From Brachionus manjavacas (Eukaryota; Rotifera; Eurotatoria; Ploima; Brachionidae), in assembly GCA_019054805.1 (NCBI GenBank), contig JAHQIY010000001.1:1736001-1800000 (forward strand): DNA of 64,000 nt. Direction: 5' to 3'. This document shows positions 34,369 to 46,158 of this stretch, in pieces. Position 1 is the stretch's first letter. Each line of letters opens with the position of its first letter. A model generated the notes under the pieces. The model worked only from the letters and a program-made list of their open reading frames with translations. It was not told where the DNA came from and did not search any database. Both the position numbers and the translations under genes were made by a program.

Positions 34369-35675
34369 GAAAAAATGCGTTTGTTTACTGATGATTTTCT
34401 AAGCTTAAATTGAGAAAGTTTGCACAAATTTACAAGAGTTTAAATGCTTCAATTTGCTTGCAAAAATGGTCTTGAACAAATCAAAATCTAAATGAGAAAT
34501 TAAATGAAAACACATAAAAATAAAAATAATAGAAACATCTTGGAAACGGATTTTTGGGACATCACCTATTAGTTAATCAACACATTCAATGAATAAAGAA
34601 AATTAACAAGAAAACTAATGAAACTAATAGAGAAATAAAACTAAACTTATTAGTCTCTTTAGTTACCAAACTTGTTTATTTTAGTGTATAAATTTTACCT
34701 TAAGTCGTGAAAAAAAAAAAAAAAAAACCTTTTCATCGACAGGATTAACATGTATTATTTAACAACTATTGACGATTTATTTTCGAAAATTTACGCAGGG
34801 TACAAAAATAGAACGGTTTTGTTTGTTCATTGTTCGGTTTCAGTTGAACTCTCGGAAAAAGTTTTATTTTTATTTTATAAATTAAAAATAAAACTTAAAA
34901 AAAAAATTGTTTTTATATGCAAATTTAATTAAATTCTCAGTTATGACAAGTTGTTATAAGGTTTTATGTAACCTATACATGCCTAACTTATTTGTTGACT
35001 TTTTTGAACAAAAATAAACAAAAATATACTTAATATTGAATTTTATTGAATAATAATTTTCAAAGAAATAAAATTGGCATTGCATTTTTGAGCATTTTAG
35101 GGTATTTTTTTTCAATTAAGGAACCTAGATCTAACTAGTTCTGAGGATAAGATTTTGATTTGAAAAATTTCAAGAATTCTATTATTAATATGATTTAATT
35201 TGATTTTATATGATCAAATTTTTCAAAAATCATTAAGAAAGAAGTTAAAAAATAAAATTAAAAATAAATTTTAAACTTTTAAATAGGCTCACAAATAAAT
35301 TTTTTATTTATAATTATTTGCAAAAAAAATAAATTATCTCCACAATTAAAAAACTTAATATCTTAATTGTCCATGGGACTTAAGTCTAATTCAAATAAAT
35401 AATTAATTTTATTTGTGTTCAAAGCATTGATTTAATTATAAAAATTAAAAAAATTTGAAACAGTTTATTTTTTAATGATTTTTTTAAAAATAAAATTAGA
35501 ATTTCTAAAATTTTAATAAACATAAAAAACCACTTAAGATTGTTTATTGATTTATTTTTCGGTTGACACATGGTGGGTTTTTAATTTCTAGTTTTCCTCT
35601 ATTGTTCAATTCCCATTTAGATAAAGGTAAAAGCTTGGAGCAAATTAGATTTTTTAATTAAATAATTTTAAACAA
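34369..35675. other. Intergenic region, no gene seen
   Basis: 1.3 kb AT-rich between the C4orf17-like start and the BOLA1 stop. An A17 run lies near 34711-34728. Short open frames here (for example 34750-34932) have no family features. Confidence 0.5.
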
Positions 35676-36153
35676 TTAAAATACTTTAAAAGAAATCGAA
35701 TGAATTTGTTTTATTTCTTCTTTTAAAATTTCATTGAGCATTTTATTTCTCTATTTAAATAAAAATAAAAAATTATAAAAAAAATTAATTAATAAATGTT
35801 GGCTAAAAGTAATTTTACCTCCAAAACTGATTTATTTTCAAATTTATCGCTAACAAGAATAACCTCGAAATGAGTTTCTGCACCGCGCTTATGTTTCCAA
35901 CTAGTGTTTATCACTTCTTTATATATGGAGTCCTGAAAAGAAAAAGAACTTGTCGAATTTTTTCTTAACTTTAAAAAGGAGTTTAACATACCGAAAACTT
36001 AGAATTTAATTTATCGGCTATTTTTTTTTCTATTTGTCCGAGTGAATTCTGTATATAATATATTTTAAAAATGAAATAAAATTTAGATCAATTTTTTACA
36101 TTTGTGCTCAAAAGTCGGTTTAAAATCTTGATATTTGTCAAAATTTTGGTCAT
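35676..36153 (-). CDS. BOLA1: BolA family protein (BOLA1 type), four small exons
   Basis: Exons 36153-36100, 36048-35992, 35932-35819 and 35750-35676 encode 18, 19, 38 and 24 residues plus stop, all phase 0, with introns of 51, 59 and 68 nt. The 99-residue product starts with a basic amphipathic MTKILTNIKILNRLLSTN, a likely mitochondrial presequence. The BolA core follows: IEKKIADKLNSKF, then GAETHFEVILVSDKFENKSV with the conserved His, and LERNKMLNEILKEEIKQIHS. GxETHF and the RHRxV-like helix are typical of BOLA1, which works with glutaredoxin 5 in mitochondrial Fe-S cluster handling. A polypyrimidine tract ending in AG lies 5 nt before the start codon (TTTTTCTTAG at 36159-36168), which could be an acceptor for an untranslated exon or for spliced-leader trans-splicing. 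AFG1L ends 112 bp upstream on the same strand. Confidence 0.88.
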
Positions 36154-36265
36154 CTTATCTAAGAAAAATGAACTTGTTTACTTGTAATAAAATCAGCAAC
36201 AAATAAACACCAATTGAAAGGTGTTTGGTTTTAAATTTGAAAATTATAAATTTTATTGAAAATTT

Positions 36266-37812
36266 TTATTTTTGTAAAAATTTAGTCTTGATTAAATAAG
36301 ATTGGCTTTGCATGTCAATAAGACGAGATATGGTTCGGTCAATAGAAAAGTATTCATCCTCTAGTTTTGAAGAATGCTCACCAATGTTTTCTCGTTCTGT
36401 CAAGTCAAACAAATACTGAGGAGATGAGGCTTTACCAGAACAGATAAAGCGTATGTTATTATCGTATAACGCATCAATAAAAGTTATAAAACGTCTTAAG
36501 CTGTCACCGTTTTTCATGTCAATAAATGGTATGTCTTTCATAACAATTATATCAAATAATTTGCAAAATTCTAAATAATCCACTGAGCCTCTGGCTTCTT
36601 CGCAAATAAATGAATAATTAGTTACCATCAAATTTTTATAAGTTTGTTCTAGGCATACTTGTCGGCCTAAAATATCAAGTTTTTTCGCTTCAAAAACACC
36701 ACCGTCAGGCAACATACTCTTAATGTATTCATCCAAATATTGTGATTCAAAGTCTGAATTGAAATAAACCTGATTTTCTGCTTTTGATGATATTTTTCTA
36801 TAATCCACTGTTGAATCTATGTGTATTATTTGACATACTTTATAGATATAATCAATAAAGGGCAAAAATAGGTCTCGTTGAAGTCCATTCTTGTACAAAT
36901 CTTTAGGCACTCGATTGGATGTAAAAAAGACAACCATGCCTCGCTGAATAAGTCCTGTAAATAAACGAGACATTAGCATCGCATCAGCTATATCTGTCAC
37001 TTGAAATTCATCAAAAAATAACAAATTTACTTTTTCTATCAAATTGTCGCATAAGACTTGAATGGGATCTTCATTTTTGAATTTGTCTATTTGCTTAATG
37101 TCGTGTATACTTTTATGTACACTTAGCATGAATTTATTGAAATGAATTCGTTGCTTTAATTTTGTTTCCGGTATTGAATTGTAAATAAGATCCATCATCA
37201 TGGTTTTACCACATCCTTAAGTAATTTGTTGTAAATTATTTCAAATTAAATTAAAAAATTGTGTTTTAAGTTTAGATGAAAATTTTAATCATTATAAATA
37301 TTATTTTTATAAAAAATAAAAAAATTGAAAAACTAAATTTGGAAATTTTATTTTAGGACTATTGGATTTTTTTCTAAATTTCTAATTTTACCTACGCCCC
37401 CGTAAAGATAAATGCTTTTAACATTGGGCATTGGCTGGTTTGTGTTGAAAAAATTTTTAAGATATTTTTTTAATCTTTTGTTAGACCATAGTGTCTTGTT
37501 TGTTGCTTGGTAATCTAAAATTTGCTTATAAAACGAACTCAATATAAACAACGTATCGAATTGTTTGCGGTCATATTTAAAACTCTTCGAATCGATCAAA
37601 TCATGGTATTTTTCTATTAGTATTCCTTTTGAGCATGAAATATTTTGCTTAAGTATTTTACTAGTTGGATTCAAGAATTCAGATTGATCGTCTATTTTAA
37701 AAGAAAAACTCGATGGTTTGACACTTGACGATGACGAGTATGAACGAAAATTAAAACAGCCTTGATTGGAAAATGATCTCAAAGCAATTCTGCTTAAGCG
37801 TTCTGGTCTCAT
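36266..37812 (-). CDS. AFG1L: AFG1-like mitochondrial ATPase (LACE1)
   Basis: Exons 37812-37392 and 37215-36266 (intron 176 nt) join through a split glycine codon inside the Walker A motif, GGVG|CGKT (residues about 138-145). The protein has 456 residues (human about 481). Walker B is LLFFDEF (204-210), followed by QVTDIADAMLMSRLF and FTSNRVPKDLYKNGLQRDLFLPF, both highly typical of the AFG1/ZapE family. The N-terminus (MRPERLSRIALRSFSNQGCF) is Arg-rich without acids, as expected of a mitochondrial presequence. Family members are inner-membrane AAA-like ATPases involved in turnover of respiratory-chain subunits. The BOLA1 gene starts 112 bp downstream on the same strand; both products appear mitochondrial. 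Confidence 0.95.
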
Positions 37813-38105
37813 TTAAAAGCGTCTAAACAACCCTTTTGTAGGTTTATAAACTCGATAACAAAATTTTACGAATAGACTTTTTTTCGTTTTTTTATATTTA
37901 TTATTAATATTATAATTTATAAATTGAAATATTACGAAATATCTTTTTTTTTTAGATTTCATATTCTCAATAGCGATGCATTTAAATATTAACAAAATCT
38001 AAATGTTTGGTTTTTAATGTGGCATTTTTCCATTTTTTTTTTCAGTTAAAACTAAAAATTAACTTTATTAAATTTAAGTAAAAGTTTATTTTCAAATTTA
38101 TAAAA

Positions 38106-38678
38106 TCAGTAAATAATTCTGTTTGATCTGCATTGACCTTTAACATTTTTCGAGTAATTGCATGATTTATGAATTGGATCAAAAACTAAAAATTTTGGGC
38201 ATGACATGGTGATTAATTTACCATTAGAGCAAACACTATACTTTCTACAGTCATTTGGATTTGCCTGATAATTCATACTGACATCACATTTGGATTTTTT
38301 TTTTAAAGCGTAATAGATTTTTGCATTCGGTTTAGCAATAGAAGGTTGATTTGTTTTTTGAACCGGTCTAGGTAAGTAATGGGTCTGCTTTTTTTTATTC
38401 GGTCTATATCTTTTTGGATTGTGGTAAGGCACTTTCTCATTGATTGCATTCTTGACAGGCTTGATTGTCGGAAAATAAAGAGAAGACGGGTCCAGGTATT
38501 TTTGAGATATTTTTATTTTCTTTTTTGGTCTGTAAATCTCATATGATGCCACAGGATCGATTTTTTTGCTTATATCGACTATTCCGATAGATTTCAGATC
38601 AAATTGATAATTAGAAAAGATAAGACCAAATTGAGTCAAAAAGAAAAAAAGACAAAATAAAAAATTAATGAAACACAT
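38106..38678 (-). CDS. Secreted protein with one C-terminal CBM14 domain
   Basis: Single-exon protein of 190 residues. The first 22 residues are strongly hydrophobic (signal peptide). Residues 23-130 are Lys/Pro/Tyr rich and look extended. Six cysteines at 131, 144, 150, 160, 173 and 183 follow the C-x12-C-x5-C-x9-C-x12-C-x9-C spacing of the chitin-binding peritrophin-A domain (CBM14), with the aromatic and DPIHKSCNY features of the fold. It is probably an extracellular matrix, cuticle or lorica-type protein that binds chitin. The exact ortholog is unknown and the basic linker may contact acidic polymers. Confidence 0.85.
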   Translation of the reverse strand: MCFINFLFCLFFFLTQFGLIFSNYQFDLKSIGIVDISKKIDPVASYEIYRPKKKIKISQKYLDPSSLYFPTIKPVKNAINEKVPYHNPKRYRPNKKKQTHYLPRPVQKTNQPSIAKPNAKIYYALKKKSKCDVSMNYQANPNDCRKYSVCSNGKLITMSCPKFLVFDPIHKSCNYSKNVKGQCRSNRIIY

Positions 38679-39856
38679 TTTAACTTAAGTAAAATAAATC
38701 TGATTAATCTGATGATTTTTTTATGATATTTATATCCAATTTTAAAAAGGGTTGAGATGAATTAAAATTAAAATTTATAAGTTCATTGAAAATTATTCTT
38801 TTAATCTAAATTAAATTACTTTAAGGCTTTTGTGAGGACACCTAAACATTTTTTTTGAACTTTTAATTAAATTTAAAGATTGCTCTCGCCATGTGTTTCG
38901 GCATATATAATATCTGGATATTTAATGCGCTTCAAATTTATATTATTTTCAACTCATTTTAACAGTTTACTGTTGCTAGTGAGCCAAACATCTTAAATGA
39001 TTTGAAGTGTCTTGATAATTAGGGTTAAAGTCAAATCTGACATTAGCTTACTGACAACTCTGGTAAAAATAATTGTTCCTCTAAAATTTATCAAAAAAAT
39101 CAAAAGCGGATTAAAGCCAAAAACTGAGTATTCCTTTCTAATCTGGTATTTTTTATATTTTAAAAATGATTTTTCAAATTTCACTAACTTTGTCTAAAAC
39201 TTTACTTCAAGTTGTACTTTTTATAATTGATTTAATATCTACTAGTATAAGGTAATATCTTTAAAAACCTAATACATCAATTAAATGTTCATTTTAGAAA
39301 CTAAGTGAAACAGGATCGTTTTGAGCTTACTTCTTATTTTATTAATAAAAGTCAACAGTTTGAATTTGAGTTTTTATTATAATGTTCTTCTTGCTCTCAT
39401 GAATTAATTTACTGGTCATTTTATGACCATTTTGACCAAATCTCTGAATAAAACATGCAAAGTAAATTTTTTATCAGATTCATAAATAAAAAATCAAAAT
39501 TATATATTTAATATTTCTGTATGCGGAATAGTTAGATTTTGAGTTTAATAATTTTATTTTATTTTATTTAATAAATAAAATGAAATGTATTATTAAAAAA
39601 AATCTATTTCTGATTTTAAAAATTCAATGATTTTGAAATTTTTTGATATTTAAAAACAAGTCTATATTTTTGTGAAAAAATTTGAAAATTTTCGCCAAAT
39701 TATTCTTAACATTCAAAAATGTAAGACAAATTCGAAAGCTTTAAATTTCAAATGAACATAGATTGTTTTATTTGTTAAGTCAAATATTGAAATTCTGAAT
39801 AAAATTTTTTATTTTTTTTTTCATTTTTAAATTCTGATTTTGTCCAAGTAAAAAAA
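38679..39856. other. Divergent intergenic region, no gene seen
   Basis: 1.2 kb AT-rich between two genes read outward (CBM14 minus, UBA6 plus); it must include both upstream regions. No clear TATA box or repeated site was found. Confidence 0.5.
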
Positions 39857-42800
39857 ATGATAGATATTGACAGTGACTTATATAGGTATGAATGTAATTT
39901 AAAGCTTAATCATTAATTTAAAAAAAAATAATTTTTTTCTTTCTAGTCGCCAAATTTATGTCCTTGGAAATCAAGCAATGCAAAAATTGGCACAATCTAA
40001 AATTCTTTTACATTCAGTGGGCTCATTAGGAGTGGAAATTGGTAAAAATCAGACAATTTTGATTCTTACTTTATCTCTTTTTGACTAAGCTTTTTTTTTT
40101 TCTTTATAAATAGCTAAAAATTTAATTCTGGCTGGTGTAGGCTCTTTAAGCATAATCGATTGTCATTACTGTTCTTCAAACGATTTATCAAGTCAATTTT
40201 TTATCTCCGAGTCCGATGTTAATTGTGGACTAAAGCGCGCTGTAGCATGTCTCGAAAAATTGCAACAACTAAATCCCTACGTTAAAGTCGAGTGTTTAAA
40301 TGATGACACAGATTTAGAAGATGAAAAATTTCTTAAAAAATTCGATTGCATAATACTGACCGAAGAAAGAAATATTCAAAAACTAATCAAAATAAATCAA
40401 TTGTGTCGCCAAAATGGAGTGAATTTTTTGCTGTCAAACACTTTTGGTCTTTTCGGATACAGTTTCACTGATTTTGGTGATAATTTTGAAGTAATTGATC
40501 AAGACGGCGAAGATTACAAAGATGTGTTCATATCCAAAATAACCAAGAGCCAGAATCAATTTACAGTTGAATGTTTAGACTTGCATAGTCACAACCTTGA
40601 GAGTGGAGATTTAATAAAACTAACCGAAATAAAAGGGTTAAGTCAATTGAACGATCAAATAGTGAGAGTTTCGACAATTGTCAATTCATTTAAGTTTATT
40701 TTCGAGTCGCATGTTGACGGTGTTTATGAACGCGGTGGCATATTTCGAAAAGTAAAACAATCTCGACACATTCAATTTGAGTCTTTGGAACAACAGCTTA
40801 AAAATCCGCATCTTCTATTTTCCGATTTGAATGAGGTTAAATTTGAAAATGCAGCTCTAAATCACCTTTTTGTTCGCTCATACAAATCGAGTAGTTTAAA
40901 ATTTGAAGAATTTTTACAACTTGTTAGTGCACACAGACCTTCTCACGTAAAACTAGAGTATTTTGAAAATTTAGCCAAAATATTCTACGAGTCACAACAG
41001 ACCAATTTTTCTCTGTATTCATCTGTATTCGGAGGAATAGTTGCCCAAGAGTGCCTAAAGTCGATTACAAAAAAGTTTGTTCCCATAAAGCAATGGCTGT
41101 TCATGGACAGTTCAGAAATGTATGAGTCAGCTGAGAAATTGAGTTTGGAAAATGATCGCTACGATGAAATCAGGAAATGTTTTGGCGGAAATGACACTCT
41201 GTTCAAATTGCATCAGACTCGACTTTTTATGGTCGGCTGTGGGGCTATTGGATGCGAAATGCTTAAAAATTATGCACTTGTTGGCTTGGCCAAAAATGCT
41301 CTAATAACAATAACAGACAACGATCTAATAGAAAAGTCTAATTTAAACCGTCAATTTCTATTTAGATCAAAGGACATTCAACGGCCCAAATCGGTGGTAG
41401 CGTCCGAGGCTGCATCACAACTAAATGGCCACATCAAAATCAAAGCCATGCAATTGAAAGTTTGTCCACAAAGCGAAAGCACATTTAGCGACAAGTTTTT
41501 TCAAGAGCAAAATGTGTGTGTAAATGCTTTGGATAATTTAGAAGCCAGACGCTACATGGACTCAAGATGTGTTACCAATCAAAGAGCGCTAATTGAATCA
41601 GGCACTCTGGGCGCCAAAGGTCATGTTCAAGTTATTCTGCCATTTTTGACCGAGTCCTACAATTCTCAAAAAGACCCGAACGAAAGCGAAGGCGATGTTC
41701 CCTATTGCACACTGAAATCATTTCCGTCCAACATCGAACATTGTATCCAATGGTCAAGAGACAAATTTGAGTCTTTGTTCAAAATCAAACCGATCATGGT
41801 CAACAAATTTGTCGACAAAAACACTAACTTGACAAGTTTGCTTGACAAACTTGGTGATGATGAAAATTTTGAAGGCGTCGAAGACTTGCACAAATTTTGT
41901 AAGTTTGTGCGAAATTTTTGTCATTCATACTCGGATTGTTTGTGCTTGGCAAGAAGAAAATTTGAAAAATATTTTGCCAACAAGGCCAAAGACATTTTGA
42001 ACATATATCCTAGCGACCACTTGATGAATGACGGCACTCCTTTTTGGAAATTGCCAAAACGTCAACCAAATCCAATTCAATTCGATGCCGAAAACGAACT
42101 GCACTTGAACTTTGTGACCAGCTTGGCACGTCTAATGGCGCACATCTATCGAATTGATGAAACTATTGAACAAAAAGATTCCATTTTAGCTGTGCTCAAT
42201 GGCTGTACTGTGCCACAATGGCATCCGGTCAAAAAGTACATTGAGACTGATGAAACAAAGAAAAAAAATGACCAAACCAACACCAAAGATTTGGACAATT
42301 CACAATGCATTGAAATTATTAGAAATTTTATGGCTATGACCAAACAAACAGGTTCAAACAAATTACTCAACTGCGTTGAATTCGAAAAAGACAATGACAA
42401 AAATGGACACATAGACTTTATTCATGCCACATCCAATTTAAGAGCAACTATGTACGGCTTAGAAAATGCAGACAAGTTGCAAGTGAAGAAAATAGCTGGC
42501 AAAATTGTGCCAGCAATAGCCACAACAACATCGGTGATTGCTGGACTGGCAACCATTGAATTGATTAAAGTCGTTCAAAACGATTTTAAACTGCAAAAGT
42601 TTAGAAACAGCTTTTTGAATTTGGCCATATCTTTGTTTCTTTTATCTGAGCCAGGCTCTTGTCCTAGAACAAAAATCACTGATGAGTGCTGCGTCACCTT
42701 GTGGGACAAATGGACCATTAAAGGAAACGAGGCCTTTACTCTTCGCCAATTTATCCAAACTATCAAAAACAACTACAAGTTGAATGTTTCAGGTTACTTT

Positions 42801-43094
42801 TGATTATTCACAAATGAACCTATTTATTAAATGTATGTGTTAAATGTATTTATTTTTGTAGGTATAATGTGTGGAGCAAAGTCAATTTATTTGCCAGTGA
42901 TGCCTGGACATGCCAAACGTTTAAATGAAAAAATGCTCAAGCTTGTTAAAGGAGTGACAAATTTGGCTGCGCTAGCAAATCAAAGTGACAACTACTATTG
43001 TGATCTTCACTTGACCTATCAAGAATGTGACAATGATGCAAACGATCGTGACAAGAACAATTTGTGTCCTCCAATTAGATATTTTTTTAACTAA
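39857..43094 (+). CDS. UBA6: Ubiquitin-activating enzyme E1, UBA6 type
   Basis: Exons 39857-39885, 39947-40041, 40114-42792 and 42862-43094 join in phase to 1011 residues (human UBA6 1052). E1 adenylates ubiquitin and passes it to its catalytic cysteine and then to E2. Seen in order: LYSRQIYVLGNQAM and GSLGVEIAKN (inactive adenylation half), first catalytic half-domain, VGCGAIGCEMLKNYAL (ATP/ubiquitin adenylation, residues about 415-430), NLNRQFLFRSKDIQRPKS, ALDNLEARRYMDSRC, the catalytic Cys at about 573 in PYCTLKSFP, and the C-terminal ubiquitin-fold domain with YLPVMPGHAKRLNEKM. KFEKYFANKA, PKRQPNPIQFD and the YIETDETKKK stretch fit UBA6 better than UBA1. UBA6 in vertebrates also activates FAT10; whether this one has a second substrate is unknown. 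STAMBP starts 0.45 kb downstream on the same strand. Confidence 0.93.
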
Positions 43095-43548
43095 TAAACA
43101 TTTTATATTTCAACAGCGAAAACAAAAAATTAAAAATTAAATTAATTATAAAAATTTTTCGAATATTTCTCTTAAACAATAAATTATTCAAAATTTTAGA
43201 TTAATTAAAATTAAAAATTTTTTAAATAGTGCTTAAAAAAATATATATTCAAATATATTGTTTAATAATGAAATAAATTTTTTTTTAATTATAATTGCTA
43301 AATTTTGCTTAATTAAAATTATTATTATTTTTTTTTTCTTGTTAATGTTAAATCTGTGCTCAAACTGTGATATTCATCATCATTTTGTCTAATTTGAAAT
43401 TTTCATAAATTAATATAATTTTCGAATAATTATTTTAAAAATGAATCATTTGAAATTTCAACAAAAAAAACAAAAAAAAACAAAAAAAAACAAAAAAAAA
43501 CAAAAAACAACAACAACAACAAAATATTCAAATAAATTTGTACTAAAA
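43095..43548. other. Intergenic region and poly-A rich leader of STAMBP
   Basis: AT-rich. At 43459-43515 a CAAAAAAAAA repeat followed by CAA repeats is open in frame with STAMBP and has a Met at 43441, but it encodes only Lys/Gln/Thr runs, so it is more likely a leader sequence. Confidence 0.5.
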
Positions 43549-44803
43549 ATGAATTCAAATTCACACTTAAATACTTACACTGATTTGGTAAGTGATCCTG
43601 AACAGCGATTCAGAAAATTTTTCGATTTTAATACAAAAATAGAAATCGATGCCAAATACAACATCGAAAAGTACATCCGCAGCGGAAGGCAGATACTTCG
43701 AATGGCAGATGTTTACTATTCGGAACATGACTACTTGCATGCGTTTATCCTTTATAGTCGCTTTGCTGTGTTGTACGGACACCATTTAAAAACTCATCCA
43801 GAATATTCCAAGTGCAACAAAGCAGATATTTCAGAAATAAATCGAGAACTAAACGCAATTGTTTTTCCAAAAGCTGAAAAGCTCAAGCTTTACATAAAAG
43901 AAATTTTTGCCAATCAGGCCAAAGAGCATCAACGCATGTTGTCTGAACAAAAAACAATAGATAAAAAAAACGACAATGAACAAGAAAAGAACACAATTTT
44001 GGCACAAAATGAACAGGAATTTAGCAATTTTAAAGAAAATCTAATCGATTCACTATCTGATATAGATCAGCCATCGAAATCCAAATACAATTTTAGGAAA
44101 ATTATTTTACCAAATGATTCGATTGATAAGTTTTTGGAAAAAGCATACGCCAACACAATGCAAAATATTGAGACTTGCGGAATTCTTGCCGGCCAATTGA
44201 CCCAAAACAAATTTTTTATTTCACATGTCATTATACCAAAACAAAAAGGAACAAGCGATACGTGCAGTACTCAAAATGAGAATGAATTGTGTCAAGTAAT
44301 TGATCAAAATAATCTAATAACACTTGGCTGGATACACACTCATCCATCTCAGACTGCTTTCCTATCAAGCATTGATCTTCACACACATTACGGCTATCAA
44401 CTTATGATTCCCGAAGCTGTTGCGATTGTTTGTGCCCCTAGTTATAATCAGTATGTTTTTTTAATTTAAATTTTTGTTTTAATTAGAATTAAATTCTAAT
44501 CAAACTCTAATCAAATTCTAATCAGATTATTTTTTATTATTTTGTAGAAATAGTATATTTGTTTTGAATCCGGATGGCTTTAAAGAAATATCTGAGTGCA
44601 GTTTAAGTGGCTTTCACCCTCATTCAAAAATACCTCAACTATTTGAGGTAAAGAAATATTTTTTTTTTCTATTTTTTTATCATATTTTTTGTCATATTTT
44701 TAAACAAAAATTTTTAAAGGAATGTGATCATGTGATCAAAGATAAGAACACAAGAATAAAGCTAATTGATTTAAGAATGATATCAAATTTGTCTAATTTT
44801 TAA
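43549..44803 (+). CDS. STAMBP: AMSH/STAMBP K63-specific JAMM deubiquitinase
   Basis: Exons 43549-44450, 44548-44647 and 44720-44803 give 361 residues. Residues about 36-125 form the MIT-like helical domain (YIRSGRQILRMADVYYSEHD, HAFILYSRFAVL) that binds ESCRT-III; a coiled, charged linker follows. The JAMM domain has the catalytic Glu208 (NIETCGILAG) and the zinc ligands H263, H265 and D276 in GWIHTHPSQTAFLSSIDLHTH. The AMSH inserts that read K63 chains are present (TCSTQNENEL). The C-terminus GFHPHSK...LIDLR matches the family. It removes K63-linked ubiquitin from endosomal cargo. The start at 43549 is preferred over the in-frame Met at 43441. It converges on CISD2, which ends 82 bp away. 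Confidence 0.94.
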
Positions 44804-44885
44804 TCGAATAAATAAATATATGCTTGATTTGTTTAGTTTTATTTAAAAATAAAATCTTCTTTTAAAAAATCTTATTATTTGATTT

Positions 44886-45367
44886 CTATTTTCTAATTAC
44901 TAATGGGCCAACATTATCGCCAGTGGCAGTATTGTGCTTAGCATGAGTTCCATCACAGTAAGGAAACTTAAAATTAAGAAAAAAAAATTAATGTTCGAAG
45001 GTTAAAATTATTTTTAAAATAAAAAAATACTTACACTCTTTGATTTCCAGCATCTGCAATATGCCACTTTCTCGGACTTGCTAGCATTCAACGCTTCTTC
45101 CAATTCTTCCTTCGAAATTATGTCTGCTATCTTATTCTTTTCTTTGCAATAGTCTTTGTTAACCCATTCAAGTTGACGACGATTTAGATAATCGTTTATT
45201 TCTTTATACGAAACATATCCTACTAATCCGAGTGAGGCAAAAAAAGGAACTAATCTCAAGACATCTTTGGCCGATAGAATTGCTATATCTCTGAATGACT
45301 TTGGCAATGGAAGATTGCCAAAATAATTAGAAACTATGACGTTAAAAAAATTGCTAAATATTTCCAT
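44886..45367 (-). CDS. CISD2: CDGSH iron-sulfur domain protein 2 (CISD2/NAF-1)
   Basis: Exons 45367-45035 and 44966-44886 (68-nt intron) give 137 residues (human 135). The N-terminal [21 protein letters not shown] aligns with the LPVPESI..LTVSEWLRLLP region of CISD2. One membrane helix lies at about 38-54. The 2Fe-2S site has C104, C106, C115 and H119 in [20 protein letters not shown], and the C-terminus is [12 protein letters not shown]. The ligand set is complete, but the name-giving CDGSH reads CDGTH, a conservative change. CISD2 sits in ER/outer mitochondrial membranes and affects Ca2+ and redox balance. It is divergent from the EFCAB10-like gene (261 bp between starts). Confidence 0.95.
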
Positions 45368-45628
45368 TTTTTTTCGATTTAAAATTATATAATCAAAGCT
45401 TCTTTTTTTTTTTTTTTTGATTAAGAATTTCTTTTTTGGCGTGTTGCGTTCACTAGAATTAATTGAAAATTCAAAAATGCAAAATTAGATAAATTAAAAA
45501 TTAGCTATAAGACTGGAAAAGTGTCTTTTTAATTTCAATTTATGTTACCATGGATACAAACTATATCAGATTCAGTTTATTGAGACAATAATTTTGTTTT
45601 TCCAAGAATATTAATTTTGGTTTACAAA

Positions 45629-46158
45629 ATGACAGAACAAGATATTATTAATCGTCAAAACGAAGCTGAAGATTATCTAAAAAAACACAAGATAAATGAC
45701 TTATTTATTAACATTACCTCTCATTTGGTTTTTAATAAGCCAGGTAACAAAAAATTTTTTTTTACTTTGAATCCAAAATTTTTAAAACATTTTCAAAAGA
45801 TGACCCAAAAGAATCAATCATAGAATTTTTAGAAAAACTAAAAAAATCAAAAATGGCAAATCTTTACGCACCGAGTTTAATTGAAGACCAAAATCTACAA
45901 TCGATATTTGGAATGTTAGATCCTAGTGGCAAAGGCTTCGTTACATATCGACAATATGCTGAAGCATTGAAAACTCTAGGAATTCTCGATTTTGACACCG
46001 ATCCAGAAGGTAGATCAGAAGATAAAGTAAAAATGGATGCATTTTTGAGAGAAGCGTAATTTTTGTTTTAAAATTTTTCAAAAAGATTCACTAAAAATTA
46101 TTTTTAATTCAGAAGAAAAGGTTTAAATAAAATCAATGCAACTTTTAAACCTAAGTGA
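45629..46158 (+). CDS. EFCAB10: EFCAB10-like protein (RIIa-type domain plus degenerate EF-hand)
   Basis: Exons 45629-45743, 45800-46055 and 46113-46158 (introns 56 and 57 nt) encode 138 residues. Residues about 10-60 (AEDYLKKHKINDLFINITS, DPKESIIEFLEKL) form a dimerisation/docking (RIIa-like) helical pair. LQSIFGMLDPSGKGFVTYRQ followed by YAEALKTLGI is a single EF-hand whose loop has Gln in place of the last acidic residue, so calcium binding is doubtful. Layout and the FGMLDP.G.G..TY.QY.EALKTLG block match EFCAB10 from memory. The short last exon (RKGLNKINATFKPK) was placed by phase and intron size; if it is not spliced, the protein stops at 46059 after REA. A role in axonemes is only suggested by family expression. 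Confidence 0.8.

Noticed and set aside
34750-34932. 60-codon plus-strand frame with hydrophobic residues
   Set aside because: AT-rich chance frame ending in Lys/Phe runs; no splice context and no homology recognised.
43441-43548. N-terminal extension of STAMBP
   Set aside because: The in-frame stretch encodes only Lys/Gln/Thr runs from a CAAAAAAAAA repeat, while the family starts near the Met at 43549.
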